Assembly (NCBI GenBank): GCA_041906145.1
Contig: JAYRJU010000006.1
Location: 1 to 64,000 of the forward strand
Source of the DNA: SHVO01 sp041906145
GTDB taxonomy: Bacteria > Pseudomonadota > Alphaproteobacteria > Rhodospirillales > Rhodospirillaceae
Direction of reading: 5' to 3'
DNA: 64,000 nt
The notes under the pieces were generated by a model, which worked only from the letters and a program-made list of their open reading frames with translations, searched no databases and was not told the DNA's origin. Below are positions 43,275 to 52,089 of the stretch, in pieces. The translations under genes were made by a program, and so were the position numbers. Numbering within the stretch: position 1 is the stretch's first letter; the number at the start of each line of letters is the position of its first letter.

Positions 43275-45695
43275 TCACCGGAATAGATCGTCGAGACGGA
43301 GATATTTGAATCGCAGACGCATGGTCAGCATGTGCATCCAGGGCGGCACGTCCGCCGACAGGTCCGCGTCGAAGCTCGTGCCCTGCTTGGTCGTGGTTGT
43401 GGCGTTGTCGGGGCCGGCCTCGGCATTCGTCCAGGAGATGCGGCGGGCGCCTTCATCCAGAAGATTGACGGTCTTATGATCGCGTTCACCCGAGAAGGCG
43501 ACGCTAAAAGAATCGAGTGTGATGATCGCGCGCGCCGTGGGCAGCGTGAACCGCAGACGCTGGAACGCTTCCGGGCCGGCCCCTTTGACCGTCACCGACA
43601 TCTCGCCGCGTCCGAAAGCATTGACGGTGAGCGGCACCGCCCCTTGCCGCCGCGCTTCAAAACCAACCCCAAGATCGGGCGTAATCGTGAGAGAACCGAG
43701 CGCGGGGCCCGAGGTCATGTGATCGGCATCGTAGGTTTGACGCGCGCCGGCGGCGAACACCTCGCCGAAGAACGGCGCGGCCGAAGCAAAGGCGGCGGCG
43801 GGCCAGTAGACCTGATGACGGCCGATATCCTGCAAACCTGGCCAACCCTGATACTGAAGCGCGCCCGGATCGAACGAGAGGTCTTTCAGCCGGCGCACAT
43901 CGGCAAGATCGAAATTCGCCTCATGATGCCAGGCGCCGATGTTGTCGGCTTCCTGAACCGTCGGATGCAACAGCGCGGCCTGGATGATCCGCTCCGCTTG
44001 CGCTTTGAGCTCGGGCACATCAGCCGGCGTCTCCGACAGAGAGCCGAGCAGTTTGTTGATTTCCGAGACACCAGCGAGGATGCCGGCTTGCAGGGCTTCC
44101 ATCTGCGCGATCTGCGCGGCGCTGCGCTGGTTCGCGAGCAGCACCGGCCGTCCAGCCTCATCGTAATCGGCGAGGCTGCCTTCCGGGCACATGCAGGCAT
44201 GTTCAAGCACGTCCGGAGTGCGCGACAACAGCGCGCCGGTGAGGCCGCCGTAACCGTCCCCGTTGAGCCAGGCGCGGATATCGGCGCCTTCGCGGACGTT
44301 CTGAATGGCTTTGTCGTTGGCCGCGAGGTAGAGGCCGGTCAGGTGCGCCGGGATCCCCTCGCGCTTGAGAACGCGGCCCAGCACGGACTGAATGGTGCCC
44401 GCGTAGCCGAGGTCCATCAAGATCACCGGCCTGGTGAGATCCACCTTCGCCTGGAGCGCCTTCAGGAGATTGCGGCGCAGCTGCGCCGAGCGGATCACCA
44501 CCTTGTCCTTGAGGCGCAAGGTCGATGCGATGGCGTTGGCAAGCCGCGTGAGGCTGTCGGCGCGACCGAAGTCGAAGTCCGGTACCACGGCTTTCACTTC
44601 AGTAAGCGTCAGTCCCAGGTTTTCCAGACATTGCTCAGGTGTCGTCCCGGGTGAAAGCGATATGGCGTCCGGCAGGAAACGCATGCCGTCTTCATAAAGC
44701 GCGGCACGGATCACCGCGCGGCGTGACAACCAGAGTTCATGCACCTCGGCTTTAAGACCGAGGTCGGCAGCGGTCTGAGTGACCACCCGGCCAAGGAAGC
44801 GGCCCTCGCGCATGACCCCGTAAACCGGCGCGTCCTTGGATTGACTCAGCACCCAGCGGGAAAAACCGGCGAAGACGGGCGCGAGGATCGCGGCCCCGTA
44901 ACTCCAGTAGAAGCGATGTTCGGGCGGCAGGCTTTCCGGCGCGCGGTGGTAGAGGCGCCCGCGCAGGCCCGTCAGGCCGAAATCGCCCCAGCGGCCCAGA
45001 AGCTGTGCCCGCTGCGCGAGATCGGCGGTGAACTCCTCGGTCTGCACGCGCGGGGCAAAAATCCATTTGTCGTAATGCACCGTGGCCATGCCGCGATGGA
45101 GGCCAGGATGGATATCGGCGTCCATGTTATCGCCGATGTGCGCATAGGCCGCGGGCGGGACACCGGCGTCCTTCAGCACGGTATCGAACAGATCGCGGTA
45201 CTTGGGACGGCCCGCCTCGCAAGAGACGTACAGACGGTCCACCAGCGCTTTATCCTTGAAGCCGGCGGCGGCGAGCAAATCCCATATCTCGGTGGTATTG
45301 AAATACGTGTCCGAAACGAAGAACACCTGCGTGCCAACGCTTTTCGCAAAACGCACCAGCGCGGCCAAATCCTCGTCGAGATGCAGCAGCGCCTTCTCGA
45401 GCGCGAGTTCGGCGGCGATCCGGTCGCCAACATCAAACCCCGGCTCGAACAAGGTATTGGGCAGGCCCGCATAGATATCGGTCATGCGGATTTCGCGGTA
45501 GCCCGTCTGCGCCTCGGCTTTTTCGCGCGCGCCGCGTTCGGCGGCGCGGCGCAGCTCCGCGAATTGCAGCGGGGACACATGGGACGCCAGCTTGCCCGAG
45601 GCCGCGAGTTCTTGCCCCAGGAGGAGGAACAGGTCGGAGGGCTCCGGCACCCGGCGCCAGACCAGCGTGTCGAAGATATCGACCGATAGGACCAT
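43275..45695 (-). CDS. large HAD-superfamily protein (COG5610-like), probably surface-glycan related
   Basis: The 806-residue protein starts with a haloacid-dehalogenase-type domain. LSVDIFDTLVWRR is motif I (D-x-F-D-T), QVFFVSDTYF is motif II, GRPKYRDLFDTVLK is the Lys motif and HIGDNMDADI is motif IV. All catalytic positions are present. Residues about 250-560 have further conserved patterns (YGVMREGRFLGRVV, VILMDLGYAGTIQSVLGRVL) seen in COG5610 proteins. The last 200 residues are beta-rich and may bind carbohydrate. Proteins like this are often encoded with glycosyltransferases, as here, where the stop codon overlaps a possible start of the next gene. A phosphatase or sugar-transfer role is inferred. 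Confidence 0.8.
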   Translation of the reverse strand: MVLSVDIFDTLVWRRVPEPSDLFLLLGQELAASGKLASHVSPLQFAELRRAAERGAREKAEAQTGYREIRMTDIYAGLPNTLFEPGFDVGDRIAAELALEKALLHLDEDLAALVRFAKSVGTQVFFVSDTYFNTTEIWDLLAAAGFKDKALVDRLYVSCEAGRPKYRDLFDTVLKDAGVPPAAYAHIGDNMDADIHPGLHRGMATVHYDKWIFAPRVQTEEFTADLAQRAQLLGRWGDFGLTGLRGRLYHRAPESLPPEHRFYWSYGAAILAPVFAGFSRWVLSQSKDAPVYGVMREGRFLGRVVTQTAADLGLKAEVHELWLSRRAVIRAALYEDGMRFLPDAISLSPGTTPEQCLENLGLTLTEVKAVVPDFDFGRADSLTRLANAIASTLRLKDKVVIRSAQLRRNLLKALQAKVDLTRPVILMDLGYAGTIQSVLGRVLKREGIPAHLTGLYLAANDKAIQNVREGADIRAWLNGDGYGGLTGALLSRTPDVLEHACMCPEGSLADYDEAGRPVLLANQRSAAQIAQMEALQAGILAGVSEINKLLGSLSETPADVPELKAQAERIIQAALLHPTVQEADNIGAWHHEANFDLADVRRLKDLSFDPGALQYQGWPGLQDIGRHQVYWPAAAFASAAPFFGEVFAAGARQTYDADHMTSGPALGSLTITPDLGVGFEARRQGAVPLTVNAFGRGEMSVTVKGAGPEAFQRLRFTLPTARAIITLDSFSVAFSGERDHKTVNLLDEGARRISWTNAEAGPDNATTTTKQGTSFDADLSADVPPWMHMLTMRLRFKYLRLDDLFR

Positions 45696-45828
45696 GTAGC
45701 GCCCTTCGGCGAGTCCCTCACGGAGCTGAATCAGCCGGCGGTCGCGGATGTCGGATGGCGAGATGGATAAGGTATCGATGATAGGTCCCCGGAGTTTGGC
45801 GCGCTCAGTTTACGCGAAAGAGGGATTT

Positions 45829-46797
45829 TTACGAAATGCCGGCCTTGGCGGCACGCAGGCGGGTCAAACCGAGCACTGCGCGTGTCTGCGGCAGCGGCAC
45901 GCCCGCCGCCTCGCCGATCTCCACCACCGCTTCGGCGATGGCGGAGAGCTCCAAGGGGCGTCCGCGCTCGAAGTCCTGGAGCATGGAGGTGCGCACGGGT
46001 GAGTCTTTCATGCGGTCGATAGGGCTGATGCCCCGGTCCAAGCCCAGGTGGGCGCCCAGCGTCCGCACCTCGTCGGCAATGGCGGAGGCGCACTCGCGCA
46101 CCAGAGGATCGGCGTACATCTCGCCCAGAAGCGCCTCAGTCAGGGCGCTGATCGGATTGCCGCTGACGTTCACCACCAGCTTGGCCCAGATATCGTTGCG
46201 GATATTCGGGCTGATGACGGTTTCGTAGCCGCCCGGCCGGAAGGCCGCCGCGATCTCCTCCAATCCGCGCAGGCTGTCGTCGGGCCGCCCGAAAATCAGA
46301 TGCTGGTTGCGGGTATGCTCAATAACCCCGTCCGCGCGTTCGATGACGCTGCAGTTCACCACCGCCCACACCACGCGTTCGCTCGGGAAGGTGCGCGCGA
46401 GAAGCCCCTCGGGATCGAGCGCCGCGAGCCGCCGCCCGGCCAGCGTCCCGCCAAAGCCGTCGAAGAACCACCAGGGTACGCCGTTCATGACAAAGACCAC
46501 GGGCGTTTCCGGCCCGCACAGCGCCGCGATATTGCCGGCCATGGAGAGCAGCGCGTTGCTCTTGAGAGTGACAACCACAAGATCCTGTGGTCCCAGTTCC
46601 TCCGGATCGCATGCCGCGGGGAACCGCGCGTTCACGGTTCTATCCTTGAGCGCGAGGGTCAGCCCGTTCGCCGCGATCGCCGCGACTTTGGCGGGCCGCG
46701 CGAGGGCCGACACGTCGGCTCCGGCTTCCTTCAGCATCACGGCCATCATGCCGCCAATGGCGCCTGGCCCAACGATACAGATCTTGCGGTAGCCCAT
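45829..46797 (-). CDS. ketopantoate reductase-like (PanE/ApbA family) NADPH-dependent reductase
   Basis: The 322-residue enzyme has the N-terminal nucleotide-binding motif ICIVGPGAIGGMMAVMLKEAG and the family blocks DLVVVTLKSNAL and VVFVMNGVPWW. The C-terminal domain has KLVVNVSGNPISALTEALLGE, whose Lys/Asn positions match the catalytic lysine region, and DFERGRPLELSAI. PanE itself makes pantoate for coenzyme A, but many relatives act on other 2-oxo acids, and no panB or panC is nearby. ATG at 46797 has GGGG at eight bases. Confidence 0.85.
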   Translation of the reverse strand: MGYRKICIVGPGAIGGMMAVMLKEAGADVSALARPAKVAAIAANGLTLALKDRTVNARFPAACDPEELGPQDLVVVTLKSNALLSMAGNIAALCGPETPVVFVMNGVPWWFFDGFGGTLAGRRLAALDPEGLLARTFPSERVVWAVVNCSVIERADGVIEHTRNQHLIFGRPDDSLRGLEEIAAAFRPGGYETVISPNIRNDIWAKLVVNVSGNPISALTEALLGEMYADPLVRECASAIADEVRTLGAHLGLDRGISPIDRMKDSPVRTSMLQDFERGRPLELSAIAEAVVEIGEAAGVPLPQTRAVLGLTRLRAAKAGIS

Positions 46798-46925
46798 GCC
46801 CATCACCCCAAAACACACAAGCTCAGCCGATAACATGAGGGGATTACGGCGTCATTGTGATTTCGCACCCCCCGCGGAACCGAGCGCTTTTCTTTCTCAT
46901 TAGGGTTGATAGACGCCCGCTTCAA

Positions 46926-47657
46926 ATGTCCGAGTTCCCGATGCCCCGAGACCGCGGCGCCGAGTGGTTTGCCGACGCCATCCTCAACACCGCCAGCGCG
47001 ACCCTCGCGCTCATTGCCTGCCTTGTGATGGGCGTACTGGCCGTACGCCGCGCGCGCTGCATGGGCGATTGCCCGGAGCGTGCCATGCTGCCGCTGAGCC
47101 TCCTGCTCTATGGCTTAGGGTTGATGGCGATGCTGATCTGCTCGACGGCCTACAACCTGTTCGTCGATCATCCCCAGCGGCACATCCTGCGCCAGATCGA
47201 CCACGCGGCGATCTTCGTGATGATCGCCGGCACTTACTCGCCGCTCGCGCTCCTCGGCGTCCGCGGCACGGCGGGCCAGCGGATCTTCGCCGCCATCTGG
47301 GGCGCGGCCAATATCTGCATCGCGCTCAAATTCACCGTGCCTCAATACTTCGAGCAGCTCTCCATCGCGGTCTATGTGCTGCTGGGCTGGGTATGCGTGA
47401 TGATGCGCAAACCCCTGCGCGCCACGGTGCCGGCGACCGGCCTTTGGCTCCTGACCGCCGGTTGCGTCCTCTACACCGCGGGCGTGGCGGTTTTCCTCTG
47501 GGACGATCTCCCGTACCAGATTCCGATTTGGCACAGCTTCGTCGTGGCGGGCGCGGCCCTGCACTACGCTTCGATCGTCGGATATGTGGCCGGCCCAACG
47601 GCCCTCAACCTCGCCCCGATGTCGGTTCACGCTAACCAAAATCACACATTCCGATAA
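46926..47657 (+). CDS. hemolysin III / PAQR-family membrane protein
   Basis: The 243-residue protein has seven hydrophobic segments. The family signatures are RQIDHAAIFVMIAGTYSPLAL, which contains the conserved Asp-His, and QIPIWHSFVVAGAALHYASI with the two C-terminal histidines. Together these form a zinc site in PAQR relatives. Bacterial HlyIII proteins are annotated as hemolysins, but the physiological role is uncertain; membrane lipid homeostasis is likely. ATG at 46926 is used; a longer frame begins at 46857. No clear ribosome binding site is seen. Confidence 0.85.
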   Translation: MSEFPMPRDRGAEWFADAILNTASATLALIACLVMGVLAVRRARCMGDCPERAMLPLSLLLYGLGLMAMLICSTAYNLFVDHPQRHILRQIDHAAIFVMIAGTYSPLALLGVRGTAGQRIFAAIWGAANICIALKFTVPQYFEQLSIAVYVLLGWVCVMMRKPLRATVPATGLWLLTAGCVLYTAGVAVFLWDDLPYQIPIWHSFVVAGAALHYASIVGYVAGPTALNLAPMSVHANQNHTFR

Positions 47658-47784
47658 CTAGTGGCAAAATTAGCCATCCCCCTTCGTGCGGATATGGCCG
47701 AAACATCAACAATTTGGCGGTTGTCACCCTCTGGCACGCCGGTTGCAAAACAGGCGTTACACGCATCTGACCAGAGGGGTTCCA

Positions 47785-48486
47785 ATGAAACACCGTGGAT
47801 TGATCATTACGGCCGTCGTTGTCGGCGGCATCATCTTCATCGCCAACCGCCCGCAAGCAGAAGACCGCAAGAGTTCCTGGACGCCGATCTTCTTCAACAG
47901 CGGCGAATGCGACGGCGCCTCTGCCGACGTGAGCGGCTCCAAAGCCCGCCTCGCGTGGGACGGCAGCGATCACGTCACTATCGCCGTCCCGGCGAAATCG
48001 CGCTGGCGCCGCGGCGAAGGCGCCGATGTGGTCCTCCATGGGGACGCCGACGACCTCGAGCGCATCCGGCTCGAGAAGGGCACGCTGAAGGTTTGCGGCG
48101 ACATCGACAACGAAGTCGAGATCGTCCTCCCGGGCCGGATGTTCGAGAAAGTGACGATCGCCGGCGCCGGCGAACTCAGCATGAAAGACGTCGATCAGGC
48201 CTCACTGGAACTCACCATCGCCGGGGCGGGAAAGATCGACGCCGACGGCGCCAGTGAGAGCCTCAAGGTAACCATCGCGGGCGCTGGTGAAACGAACCTC
48301 GGCAAACTTGAGACGAAGCGCCTGAAATTGACGATCACAGGCGCCGGCGAAGCACAAGCCTCGCCCGAAGACGACGCCGATATCACCGTCATCGGCTCGG
48401 GCAACGTCGATCTCCTGAAGCGTCCCAAGCACCATGACTTCGACGTCATCGGCGCGGGTGACATCGACATGCCCGATCACACCTAG
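47785..48486 (+). CDS. exported GIN-domain (DUF2807) beta-solenoid protein
   Basis: The 233-residue protein has a signal anchor (LIITAVVVGGIIFIANRP) and a repetitive beta domain. Motifs of the type T-I-A-G-A-G-E recur at regular spacing (VTIAGAGELSMKDV, LTIAGAGKIDADG, VTIAGAGETNLG, LTITGAGEAQAS, DVIGAGDIDMPD), the pattern of the GIN domain once described as an adhesin head. Its function is unknown; it probably sits in the periplasm or on the surface. ATG at 47785 follows AGAGGGG. It is a single-gene unit closed by the terminator at 48547. Confidence 0.8.
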   Translation: MKHRGLIITAVVVGGIIFIANRPQAEDRKSSWTPIFFNSGECDGASADVSGSKARLAWDGSDHVTIAVPAKSRWRRGEGADVVLHGDADDLERIRLEKGTLKVCGDIDNEVEIVLPGRMFEKVTIAGAGELSMKDVDQASLELTIAGAGKIDADGASESLKVTIAGAGETNLGKLETKRLKLTITGAGEAQASPEDDADITVIGSGNVDLLKRPKHHDFDVIGAGDIDMPDHT

Positions 48487-48546
48487 AAATCACCGGAGCG
48501 ACGCGGAGGCCGTGTCATCGCGACCCCACACCCTCCGCGACGAAAA

Positions 48547-48581
48547 GGGCGGCTACCATCCGGTAGCCGCCCTCTTTGTTT
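48547..48581. terminator. bidirectional rho-independent terminator
   Basis: GGGCGGCTACC (48547-48557) pairs with GGTAGCCGCCC (48562-48572) across ATCC. It is followed by TCTTTGTTT on the plus strand and preceded by AAAA, giving TTTT on the minus strand. It ends the GIN-protein gene and the convergent DHS-like gene. Confidence 0.9.
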
Positions 48582-48599
48582 CAGCCGTTCGGCCCGCTT

Positions 48600-49700
48600 C
48601 TACTTGAAGAGCTGCGCGAACTTGCGGGCTTTGCGCTTCTTCCAGTGGCCGCGGTGGTAGGCGTCAGAGGCGATGAGCGGCATGACGCTGGTGGCTTCGG
48701 CGAAGACCATCTGCTCGATGGAGCTATCGACCTTACCCCAGGAATTAGCTTCCTTGAGGGTCGAGGACGAGCAGGCCCCATCGCGCACATCCGCCACCGT
48801 GATCTGGACGGCGTACTTGTGCATTTCAGCTTCGATGCCGAGCACTTCAGCGCAGACAACCGTGTCCTGCATGAAGTTCTTCGGCACGCCGCCGCCGATC
48901 ATGAACAGGCCGGTCGAACCCGCCTTGATCTTCACATCGGTCAGTTCGCGGAAGTCCGCTACGGAATCGATCGTGATGTGCGCCTTCGGGTTCTTCACCT
49001 GGTGCAGCACGAGGCCGAAACCGGCCGAACTGTCGGTGAAGGCCGGGCAGAAGATCGGCACATCGTGATCGTAGCAGGTCTCAACCAGCGAGCCCTTCTT
49101 GCGGTTCTTCTTGGTCTTCAGCCAGCGGCCCATTTCCTTGATGAAGGCGCGGCTGGAGTACGGGCCCGGCTTCATGCCGTTGGCGATTTCGCCAATGGTA
49201 TGGTCGGTGGTCTGCAGCTCTTCCTCATCGATGTAGGTGTCATAGATGCGGTCGATGTACAGATCGCGCAGGTCCTTATCGTCGTTGAACTGGCTGCCCT
49301 GGTAGTGGCGGAAGCCGAGCGCTTCGAAGAAGTCCATGTCCACGATCGAGGCGCCGGTGGCGACGATGGCGTCGACCATGCCGTACTTCACCATGTCCGC
49401 GTAGACCTGCATGCAGCCGCCGGCCGACGTCGAGCCGGCGAGCGTGAGCACGACCGAGCACTTCTGGTCGGCGAGCATCATGTTGAGGATCTCGGCCGCG
49501 CGGGCGGTATCGCGCGAGGTGAAGGACATCTTGCTCATGGCATTGATGATCGGACGCGCATCGAACGAGGTCATGTCGATGTGCTCGACCGGCTTCGAGA
49601 GCAGCATGGCCTTGCGGTTATTGCCCTTCTTCGAGCCGACGGCCTGCGGCGCCTTGGACGAAGATTTGGATTTTTTCGCGGACTTCTTAGACGCAGCCAT
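48600..49700 (-). CDS. deoxyhypusine synthase-like protein
   Basis: The 366-residue protein belongs to the deoxyhypusine synthase fold: LTLAGSTSAGG, VDAIVATGASIVDMDFFEALG, GIGGGVP-type loop (LFMIGGGVPKNF) and EANSWGKVD. The last includes Lys323, which corresponds to the active-site lysine of the human enzyme that carries the aminobutyl group from spermidine. Bacteria have no eIF5A, so the natural acceptor must be another amine or protein; a homospermidine-type reaction is possible. The N-terminus is a Lys/Ser-rich tail. The gene lies 80 bases downstream of an ornithine-decarboxylase gene, so a polyamine role is likely. Confidence 0.85.
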   Translation of the reverse strand: MAASKKSAKKSKSSSKAPQAVGSKKGNNRKAMLLSKPVEHIDMTSFDARPIINAMSKMSFTSRDTARAAEILNMMLADQKCSVVLTLAGSTSAGGCMQVYADMVKYGMVDAIVATGASIVDMDFFEALGFRHYQGSQFNDDKDLRDLYIDRIYDTYIDEEELQTTDHTIGEIANGMKPGPYSSRAFIKEMGRWLKTKKNRKKGSLVETCYDHDVPIFCPAFTDSSAGFGLVLHQVKNPKAHITIDSVADFRELTDVKIKAGSTGLFMIGGGVPKNFMQDTVVCAEVLGIEAEMHKYAVQITVADVRDGACSSSTLKEANSWGKVDSSIEQMVFAEATSVMPLIASDAYHRGHWKKRKARKFAQLFK

Positions 49701-49780
49701 TACTCAGCCATCCTTTGTTGAAGGCAAAAGGTACGGGGGCGGCAGTTTGCCGCCCCCCGAATCGAATATGGAAACGGAGC

Positions 49781-51160
49781 TTACTTTAGCTCGAGGGATT
49801 CCGCAGCGGCGTTACCGTCCGCGGACAATTCTCCCATCGGCTGGCCGGCGTCCAGATGGAGGGAAACGCCTTCCACCGGAGCCTTGGGCACAACCCGGAG
49901 CGCAACCCCGCGGCGCGGACGTTCGACGGCGAAAGGCGCCGCTTCCGGCCACACGGTGGCGGTCACCGACGAGTGGAAGCCGTTGAAACGGGTCTGCATG
50001 GTCGAGCCGTAGGAGCCGAGCATGCCGATCTCGATCCAATCGCCTTCCTGGGTGTCTTCCGGGAGCAGGAAGGGACCCTTCATCTTGTCCAGGTTGTCAC
50101 AGGTCGGGCCATAGAAGGTGAAAGCCACCAGCTTCTCGGACGGGGTCCGGGAATTTGGGGTGTTCGAGTTCTTGCCGGCGCGGGACAGCGGGCGCACCAG
50201 ACGGACCGGGAAACGCCAGTTGAGGGCGCCGGCGTCGAACAGGCTGCCGTAGGTGCCGTCATTGATATAGAGGCGGCGGCCCTTGCGCAGGGTCACGCGC
50301 ACGAGCATGGAACCACCTGCCGCGACCATCGCACGGCCCGGTTCGCACCACAGTTCGGCGCCCGCGTCGACCATCGGCTGCGCGGCTTCGGTGATCGCCG
50401 CGAAGTAGTTCTCCAGCGGCGGCGGGGTCATGTTCGGGTAGGTGGCCGGGAAGCCGCCGCCCACGTCGAGGACGTCGATCTTCACCTTGGCTTTGGCAAC
50501 CACATCCATGGCGCGCGCGATGGCGAGCTTGTAGGCGGCCGGGTCCATGCACTGGGAACCGACGTGGAAGCAGACGCCGACCTTGTGCGCCACTTTGCGG
50601 GCGTGACGGAGCAGGTCGGCCGCCGTGGACGGCGCCGCGCCGAATTTGCCCGAGAGGTCATAGGCCGCCGAACCATTGCCGGTCACCGCCATGCGGATGA
50701 ACAGGTTGAGGTCCTTCGCGCTCTTGGTCTCTTCGAGGATCTTGAGGAGCTCGCCGGCCGTATCCAGCGAGAACGTCCGCACGCCCATCTTGTAGGCGAG
50801 ACGGATGGCTTCGCGGCTCTTCACCGGGTGCATGAAGTGGAGCTGGGCGGCCTTGCCGAAGAGGCCCTTCACCAGGCGCACTTCGTCCATCGACGCCACG
50901 TCGAACTGGCGGACGCCGGCGGCAAACATATGGCGCAGGAAATCGACGCCCGGATTGCACTTCACGGCGTACAGGACCTTGCCCGGGAACTGGCCGACGA
51001 ACTTCTCGGCCTGGCTACGGACGGATTGCGGGAAGATGCACTGCACCGGGCCTTCGGGCTTGAGGCGCTTGGCGACGTCGTCGACGGAGCGGTACAGGTG
51101 CTCCGGGGCGTCGGCAGTAATCAGCTTTGCAACGTTGTTTCGCGACTTCTGTTCGTACAT
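49781..51160 (-). CDS. PLP-dependent (type III fold) ornithine/lysine decarboxylase
   Basis: The 459-residue enzyme makes a diamine from a basic amino acid. LYAVKCNP holds the cofactor lysine (Lys67). HVGSQ, DVLDVGGGFPATYP and WCEPGRAMVA bind the phosphate and ring, and FTFYGPTCDNLD has the Cys-Asp pair that completes the active site of the dimer. It is longer than typical eukaryote-like ODCs because of a 60-residue C-terminal tail. Ornithine to putrescine is the most likely reaction, since this family in alphaproteobacteria is ODC, but lysine cannot be excluded. ATG at 51160 is the start. A long leader with a 44-codon frame precedes it, and the DHS-like gene follows. Confidence 0.9.
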   Translation of the reverse strand: MYEQKSRNNVAKLITADAPEHLYRSVDDVAKRLKPEGPVQCIFPQSVRSQAEKFVGQFPGKVLYAVKCNPGVDFLRHMFAAGVRQFDVASMDEVRLVKGLFGKAAQLHFMHPVKSREAIRLAYKMGVRTFSLDTAGELLKILEETKSAKDLNLFIRMAVTGNGSAAYDLSGKFGAAPSTAADLLRHARKVAHKVGVCFHVGSQCMDPAAYKLAIARAMDVVAKAKVKIDVLDVGGGFPATYPNMTPPPLENYFAAITEAAQPMVDAGAELWCEPGRAMVAAGGSMLVRVTLRKGRRLYINDGTYGSLFDAGALNWRFPVRLVRPLSRAGKNSNTPNSRTPSEKLVAFTFYGPTCDNLDKMKGPFLLPEDTQEGDWIEIGMLGSYGSTMQTRFNGFHSSVTATVWPEAAPFAVERPRRGVALRVVPKAPVEGVSLHLDAGQPMGELSADGNAAAESLELK

Positions 51161-51261
51161 TTCTCTCGTCACTTCCCCGCATGGCCGCTTTCGACGGCGC
51201 AAATAACCTCAGCGCCCGGTGGCTAGGAGCCCCAGGACCGTTCGAATGTCAGGATTGATTC
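51161..51261 (-). promoter_or_regulatory. candidate regulatory mRNA leader of the ornithine decarboxylase gene
   Basis: About 100 bases between the small upstream frame and the decarboxylase ATG contain GC-rich segments able to pair (GGGGCTCCTAGCCACCGGGC and GGTTATTTGCGCCGTCGAAA). Alphaproteobacterial ornithine decarboxylase genes are known to carry a conserved structured leader, the speF RNA element. Whether this leader matches it is inference from position, as I could not compare it with the model. Confidence 0.45.
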
Positions 51262-51396
51262 TCAACCCCGGATCACGTCGAACCTGGAAATGACCACGAG
51301 ATCATGGCCATCCCAGGCGATATGCCGGCAATTGACGAGGGCCGCCGGAACGCAGGCGGCTCGTCGAGGACGCTTTTCTACTGTAACTGGGGGCAT
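51262..51396 (-). CDS. 44-residue upstream reading frame, possible leader peptide of the polyamine operon
   Basis: ATG at 51396 is preceded at six bases by AAAGGAGG, the best ribosome binding site in the region, and the frame runs 44 codons to TGA at 51262. The peptide is basic at the start (MPPVTVEKRPRRAACVPAAL) and ends VVISRFDVIRG. It ends 101 bases upstream of the decarboxylase start on the same strand. I do not recognise it. By analogy with SpeFL of E. coli, an arrest peptide that senses ornithine, it could control the downstream gene, but the sequences are not obviously alike. Confidence 0.5.
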   Translation of the reverse strand: MPPVTVEKRPRRAACVPAALVNCRHIAWDGHDLVVISRFDVIRG

Positions 51397-51526
51397 GCAC
51401 GGCCTCCTTTATCAATCAGACAACAAAAACAGTCCAACCAAGTAAAGGACGCTTACGTCGTTGCTTAACGGCGAGTTGCTTTAGGCACGTGCGCGTAACG
51501 TCTGAATTCGCATTTACGCCTTCTGT

Positions 51527-51567
51527 GGGGGAAATCAAGAAAAAATGTCCCCCGACGTATTTTTTTT
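51527..51567 (+). terminator. hairpin with T run upstream of the MAPEG gene
   Basis: GGGGGA (51527-51532) pairs with TCCCCC (51548-51553) around a 15-base A-rich loop; GACGTA and eight T follow. It may be an attenuator or terminator in the leader of the MAPEG gene, 90 bases upstream of its ATG. No plus-strand gene lies just before it. Confidence 0.4.
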
Positions 51568-51657
51568 GACTCCGCGCCGCGCGCGCCGGAGAGTCTGCGC
51601 GGCGCGTCTGGGCGCCGAGCGGCGCACGCGCGGCGCTCTTCACCGGGGGAACCACTC

Positions 51658-52071
51658 ATGATCGCAAGTCATCCGTACACCGCAATTGTGCTTTGTTTCG
51701 GGCTTATCGTGTACGTCTGGACGATGCTGCGCGTCGGACGCGCGCGCGCGCAGTTCAAGATCAACGCGCCGGCGATGACGGGTCCGGTGGAATTCGAGCG
51801 CGTGGTTCGCGTCCATGGCAACACGCTCGAGCAGCTTGTCATATTTGTCCCTGCGCTTGTCCTGTTCGCAGCCGCGTGGGGCGATTCGCCGGCCGCCGTA
51901 CTCGGAGTCCTCTGGCCGCTCGGGCGTGTGATCTACGCCGCGCGCTACTACGCCGGTGTTAACCGCAGCCTCGGATTTGGCCTCGCCTTCATCCCGACGA
52001 TGATCATGCTGGTCGGCGCCATGGCCGCCGCCGTCATGAATGTGATGAACGGCGGCATGACAGCCCCGTAA
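51658..52071 (+). CDS. MAPEG-family membrane protein
   Basis: The 137-residue protein has four hydrophobic segments and the MAPEG core: FERVVRVHGNTLEQLVIFVPALVLFAA followed by LWPLGRVIYAARYYAGVNRSLGFGLAFIP. The E-R-x-x-R-x-H-x-N-x-x-E-Q pattern is the signature of membrane-associated glutathione/eicosanoid enzymes. Bacterial members are often glutathione-dependent, and gshA for glutathione synthesis is present in this window. The exact reaction is unknown. The ribosome binding site is GGGGGAA. Confidence 0.85.
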   Translation: MIASHPYTAIVLCFGLIVYVWTMLRVGRARAQFKINAPAMTGPVEFERVVRVHGNTLEQLVIFVPALVLFAAAWGDSPAAVLGVLWPLGRVIYAARYYAGVNRSLGFGLAFIPTMIMLVGAMAAAVMNVMNGGMTAP

Positions 52072-52089
52072 CTCCCGGCGGAGCCCCGC

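Noticed and set aside
49856..51226. 456-codon plus-strand frame opposite the decarboxylase gene
   Set aside because: The translation is rich in Arg, His and Gly without domains; the minus strand encodes a full PLP enzyme.
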